From an uncultured Verrucomicrobiota bacterium (GTDB taxonomy: Bacteria; Verrucomicrobiota; Kiritimatiellia; RFP12; UBA1067), in NCBI GenBank assembly GCA_945487985.1, contig CALYTX010000054.1, positions 1 to 7,919 of the forward strand: a stretch of 7,919 nt of DNA. Reading direction: 5' to 3'. Under the pieces are notes generated by a model. That model ran no database searches and was not told the origin of the DNA. It was given only the letters and a program-made list of their open reading frames with translations. A program made the translations under genes and the position numbers. Of this stretch, positions 5,779 through 7,919 are shown in pieces; position 1 is the first letter of the stretch, and each line of letters opens with the position of its first letter.

Positions 5779-6846
5779 TCACTTCGCGTCGCTGGCCTTG
5801 ATGCGGTCCCACGCCTTGTTGTAGAGCTCTTGCGTGGCCTCGTCCAAGGGCATTATCACCTGCCCGCGACTAATCGTTTCATCGTCAAGCACGATGAGCC
5901 GGCGATATTCCTCGTCGAGCGCGTCGATGCCGGGCTTTACCGGATTGGGGCCCATGATGTATTCCATGTTCACCTTGGCGTTCTCGCCGTCGTAGATGTA
6001 GTCCATAAACTTGTAGGCGAGCTCGGCGTTGGGTGCGTCTTTGGCGAGAACCATTTCGTCGAAGGCAATCGAGAAACCCTCCTTGGGCAGCGCGAAGCCG
6101 ATGTCGGAGCGCGGCGCCTCGCCAGCCTCTTCGTCGCCGACGATGACCTGCGTCGTGTCGGTCGAATAACCGTGGCCGATCCAGGTGGCGGCGGAGGACA
6201 CTTCCGTCTTGTAGCTCTCAGCGTCGAACTTGCGAATGTTTTTGCGCCAGGCAAGGACGGTTTCGACCGCCTTTTCAATCTGAGCCGGATCCTTGGAAGC
6301 GAGCGACCAGCCGTTGGCCATCAGACCGGCACCGATCACCTCGCGGATGTCGTCAAGCAGCGTGACCTTTCCTTTGAACGCGGGATTTTCGAGAACCTTC
6401 CACGAAGCGACATCCACGCCTTCAGGAATCTTGTCCTTGATGTACATAAAGCCCGTGTACGTAACCGCATACGGCACATTGTACTTGAAGGACGGATCGA
6501 GAATCTGCGTCGCAAAGCGCGGATCGAAATTCTTTTTCACATTCTGCATCCTCGAATGGTCGAGCTCGGCAATGAGCCCCTCCTTCGCCATCACCGGCAC
6601 AAGGTAGGAACTGGGCATGATGATGTCGTAGCCCGTGCCGCCGGCCTTGAGTTTGGCGTACATGGTTTCGTTCGCATCAAAGGTGTCAATCACGACCTTG
6701 CAGCCGTAGGTTTTCTCGAAACCCTCCACCACCTCGGGGGCGATGTAGTCGCTCCAGGTGTAAATGTGAAGTTCAGGCTTCTGCTCGCAGCCGGCGAACG
6801 CAAGGGCCGCGGCCGCGGCGAAGACGGAGAGACGGAGTTTGTTCAT
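5779..6846 (-). CDS. potD: Spermidine/putrescine-binding lipoprotein, PotD/PotF family
   Basis: This is the substrate-binding component that delivers polyamines to the PotBC permease. The ATG at 6846 gives 355 residues and follows AAAGGA 10 nt upstream; an in-frame ATG at 6888 lies deep in potC and would put extra residues before the signal sequence. Residues 1-20 form a lipoprotein signal ending in AFAGC, with C20 as the lipidation site, so the protein is membrane-anchored. PotD signatures follow: HIYTWSDY (27-34), NETMYAKLK (59-67), MPSSYLV (77-83) and LLDDIREV (163-170, E169 matching E. coli E171). D263 in AFDEM corresponds to E. coli D257. By-eye alignment suggests that the two ligand-stacking tryptophans of E. 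coli PotD (W229, W255) are not conserved, so the preferred polyamine may differ. The gene is one base from potC and is followed by a terminator, making it the last gene of the operon. Confidence 0.9.
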   Translation of the reverse strand: MNKLRLSVFAAAAALAFAGCEQKPELHIYTWSDYIAPEVVEGFEKTYGCKVVIDTFDANETMYAKLKAGGTGYDIIMPSSYLVPVMAKEGLIAELDHSRMQNVKKNFDPRFATQILDPSFKYNVPYAVTYTGFMYIKDKIPEGVDVASWKVLENPAFKGKVTLLDDIREVIGAGLMANGWSLASKDPAQIEKAVETVLAWRKNIRKFDAESYKTEVSSAATWIGHGYSTDTTQVIVGDEEAGEAPRSDIGFALPKEGFSIAFDEMVLAKDAPNAELAYKFMDYIYDGENAKVNMEYIMGPNPVKPGIDALDEEYRRLIVLDDETISRGQVIMPLDEATQELYNKAWDRIKASDAK

Positions 6847-6847
6847 C

Positions 6848-7675
6848 TTAGTTCTTTCCTTTGATTTTGACGGTTCCACTGCGCCCAATGAGCTTGGAAA
6901 GTCCCACGAGCACGCAGGTGAAAAGGAGCATCAGCGTTGAAAGCGCGAAAACGGACGGAAGATTGCGGGAGTGCTTCGTCATCGACGAAACATAGGTCGG
7001 GAAAGTGTTTGTGCCGGCACCATTCACGAACGAGGTGATAACAACGTCGTCGATCGAAAGCGTGAACGCGAGCAGTCCGCCCGCCACGATGCCCGGCAAC
7101 AGCAGCGGCAGCTCCACGTGGAAGAAGGTGTACCACGGCCCCGCGCCAAGATCGTAGGCCGCCTCGACGATGCGGTCGTCGAAGTCTTGCAGCCGCGCGA
7201 GGATCGTCATGACGACATACGAGACGCAGAATGTGACGTGGGCGATCAGAATCGTCCAGAAACCGCAATCGATATTGCACGCGACAAAGAGCATCAGCAG
7301 CGAGATGCCGATTAGGATATCTGGCATAATCAGCGGCGTGTAAACTAGTGCATGGTGAATCGACTGCAACCGTCCCCGCCAGCGGTGGAGCGCAATGGCG
7401 GCCGTCGTGCCAAGGACGCACGAGACGACTGTCGCGAGCCCTGCGATCGTCAGCGAGAGCCAGAAGCTTTGGATAAGCGGACGCACCGACATGTGGTTCG
7501 TGAACAACTGCCGATACCACTTTGCCGTGAAACCGGTGAACTGTCCGTGAGCGTCAAAGAAGCTCATTGAAATACCATTGGGCACAAACCCGTAGGCGAT
7601 GACGAGAACAATCGGCACGTAAAGAAACGCCAGTACGAGCGCCAGCATGATAACGGAGAAAAGCGAACGCTTCAC
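6848..7675 (-). CDS. potC: Spermidine/putrescine ABC transporter permease, PotC family
   Basis: This 275-residue inner-membrane protein would pair with PotB to form the polyamine channel. Hydrophobic segments near 7-30, 69-97, 110-132, 139-160, 192-215 and 240-263 fit the six-helix plan. The EAA loop that contacts the PotA ATPase is clear at 171-190 (EAAYDLGAGPWYTFFHVELP). LSIDDVVITSFVNG (206-219) matches the PotC signature LSFDDVVVSSFVTG. The start is GTG at 7675, sharing the GTGA overlap with the potB stop. GGGGGAGG lies just upstream, with a short 4-nt gap after GGAGG. The stop codon is followed by one base and then the potD ATG, so translation of the operon is probably coupled. Confidence 0.93.
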   Translation of the reverse strand: MKRSLFSVIMLALVLAFLYVPIVLVIAYGFVPNGISMSFFDAHGQFTGFTAKWYRQLFTNHMSVRPLIQSFWLSLTIAGLATVVSCVLGTTAAIALHRWRGRLQSIHHALVYTPLIMPDILIGISLLMLFVACNIDCGFWTILIAHVTFCVSYVVMTILARLQDFDDRIVEAAYDLGAGPWYTFFHVELPLLLPGIVAGGLLAFTLSIDDVVITSFVNGAGTNTFPTYVSSMTKHSRNLPSVFALSTLMLLFTCVLVGLSKLIGRSGTVKIKGKN

Positions 7676-7919
7676 GACACCTCCCCCAACCGTGCGCCGG
7701 TCATTCGCGCCGCAGTCTCGGCCTCAAGCCGTTCGCGGTCGCGCGCATTCTGCCGCGCCTTCCACCACATCGCCAACCCCATCGGCACGAGAACCGAAAC
7801 GGCCATCAACGTCGCCAGCGCGGAAGCGTGGGGAATGTTGCGGTTCTGCATCGCCCGCATGAAAATCTTGTTGCCGATCAGCACGCAATCCGTGCCGCCG
7901 AGCATCTGCGGAATGACAT
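7672..7919 (-). CDS. potB: Spermidine/putrescine ABC transporter permease PotB, C-terminal fragment
   Basis: The frame enters from the right edge of the window and gives 81 complete codons before the TGA at 7674-7672. VIPQMLGGTDCVLIGNKI matches the PotB C-terminal motif of the type VIPELLGG...IGN. A last hydrophobic helix follows (SALATLMAVSVLVPMGLAMWW), then a charged cytoplasmic tail of about 30 residues, rather long for a PotB tail. It overlaps potC by 4 nt (GTGA). The EAA loop and most of the protein are outside the window. The partner ATPase gene potA is expected upstream. Assignment to PotB rather than another type I importer permease relies on the motif and the potC-potD neighbours. 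Confidence 0.85.
   Translation of the reverse strand, partial: VIPQMLGGTDCVLIGNKIFMRAMQNRNIPHASALATLMAVSVLVPMGLAMWWKARQNARDRERLEAETAARMTGARLGEVS

Noticed and set aside
5560..6864. 434-codon plus-strand frame opposite lepA and potD
   Set aside because: It covers two clear minus-strand genes and their terminator and shows no recognisable domain. The same applies to the plus-strand frames at 3591-4757, 4767-5618 and 3023-3934.

Overview
All genes in this 7.9 kb window lie on the minus strand, so the biological reading order runs from high to low coordinates. The base composition is GC-rich. The gene content is mostly core bacterial. LepA carries an ITIKSHPV switch-I segment where E. coli has ITIKAQSV. 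TopA has no zinc ribbons and instead a helical, repeat-bearing C-terminus. A REP-like palindrome sits beside a probable REP-associated transposase start. Together these suggest a member of the PVC group, perhaps Verrucomicrobiota or Kiritimatiellota. That assignment rests on memory of family sequences, is tentative, and was not tested by any search.

Reading along the minus strand, the window opens (7919-5779) with the end of a polyamine ABC transporter operon. The order is the 3' end of potB (permease), potC (permease) and potD (substrate-binding lipoprotein). The genes are packed tightly: potB and potC overlap by 4 nt, and potC and potD are 1 nt apart. The ATPase gene potA is not in view and is presumably upstream. 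A GC-rich hairpin followed by six T's (5772-5746) ends the operon.

lepA (EF-4, 5729-3921) follows at once. Its extended -10 box, TGGTATAAT, starts in the last T of the terminator and ends only 8 nt before the ATG. The transcript is therefore probably leaderless or nearly so.

After a 109-bp gap holding a promoter and a palindrome, topA (3811-1205) and xerC/xerD (1221-262) form an overlapping pair. TopA has a complete type IA catalytic core but ends in three copies of a helical LSxRQ-type repeat and a basic tail.

The left end (261-1) holds a perfect 9-bp stem palindrome and, at the edge, the first 25 codons of a probable RAYT (REP-associated tyrosine transposase). This is the only accessory-looking part of the window. 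No CRISPR array, tRNA, rRNA, complete insertion sequence or obvious new defence system was seen. The most distinctive signals are the TopA C-terminus, the fused terminator and promoter before lepA, the promoter motif shared by lepA and topA, and the RAYT/REP corner.
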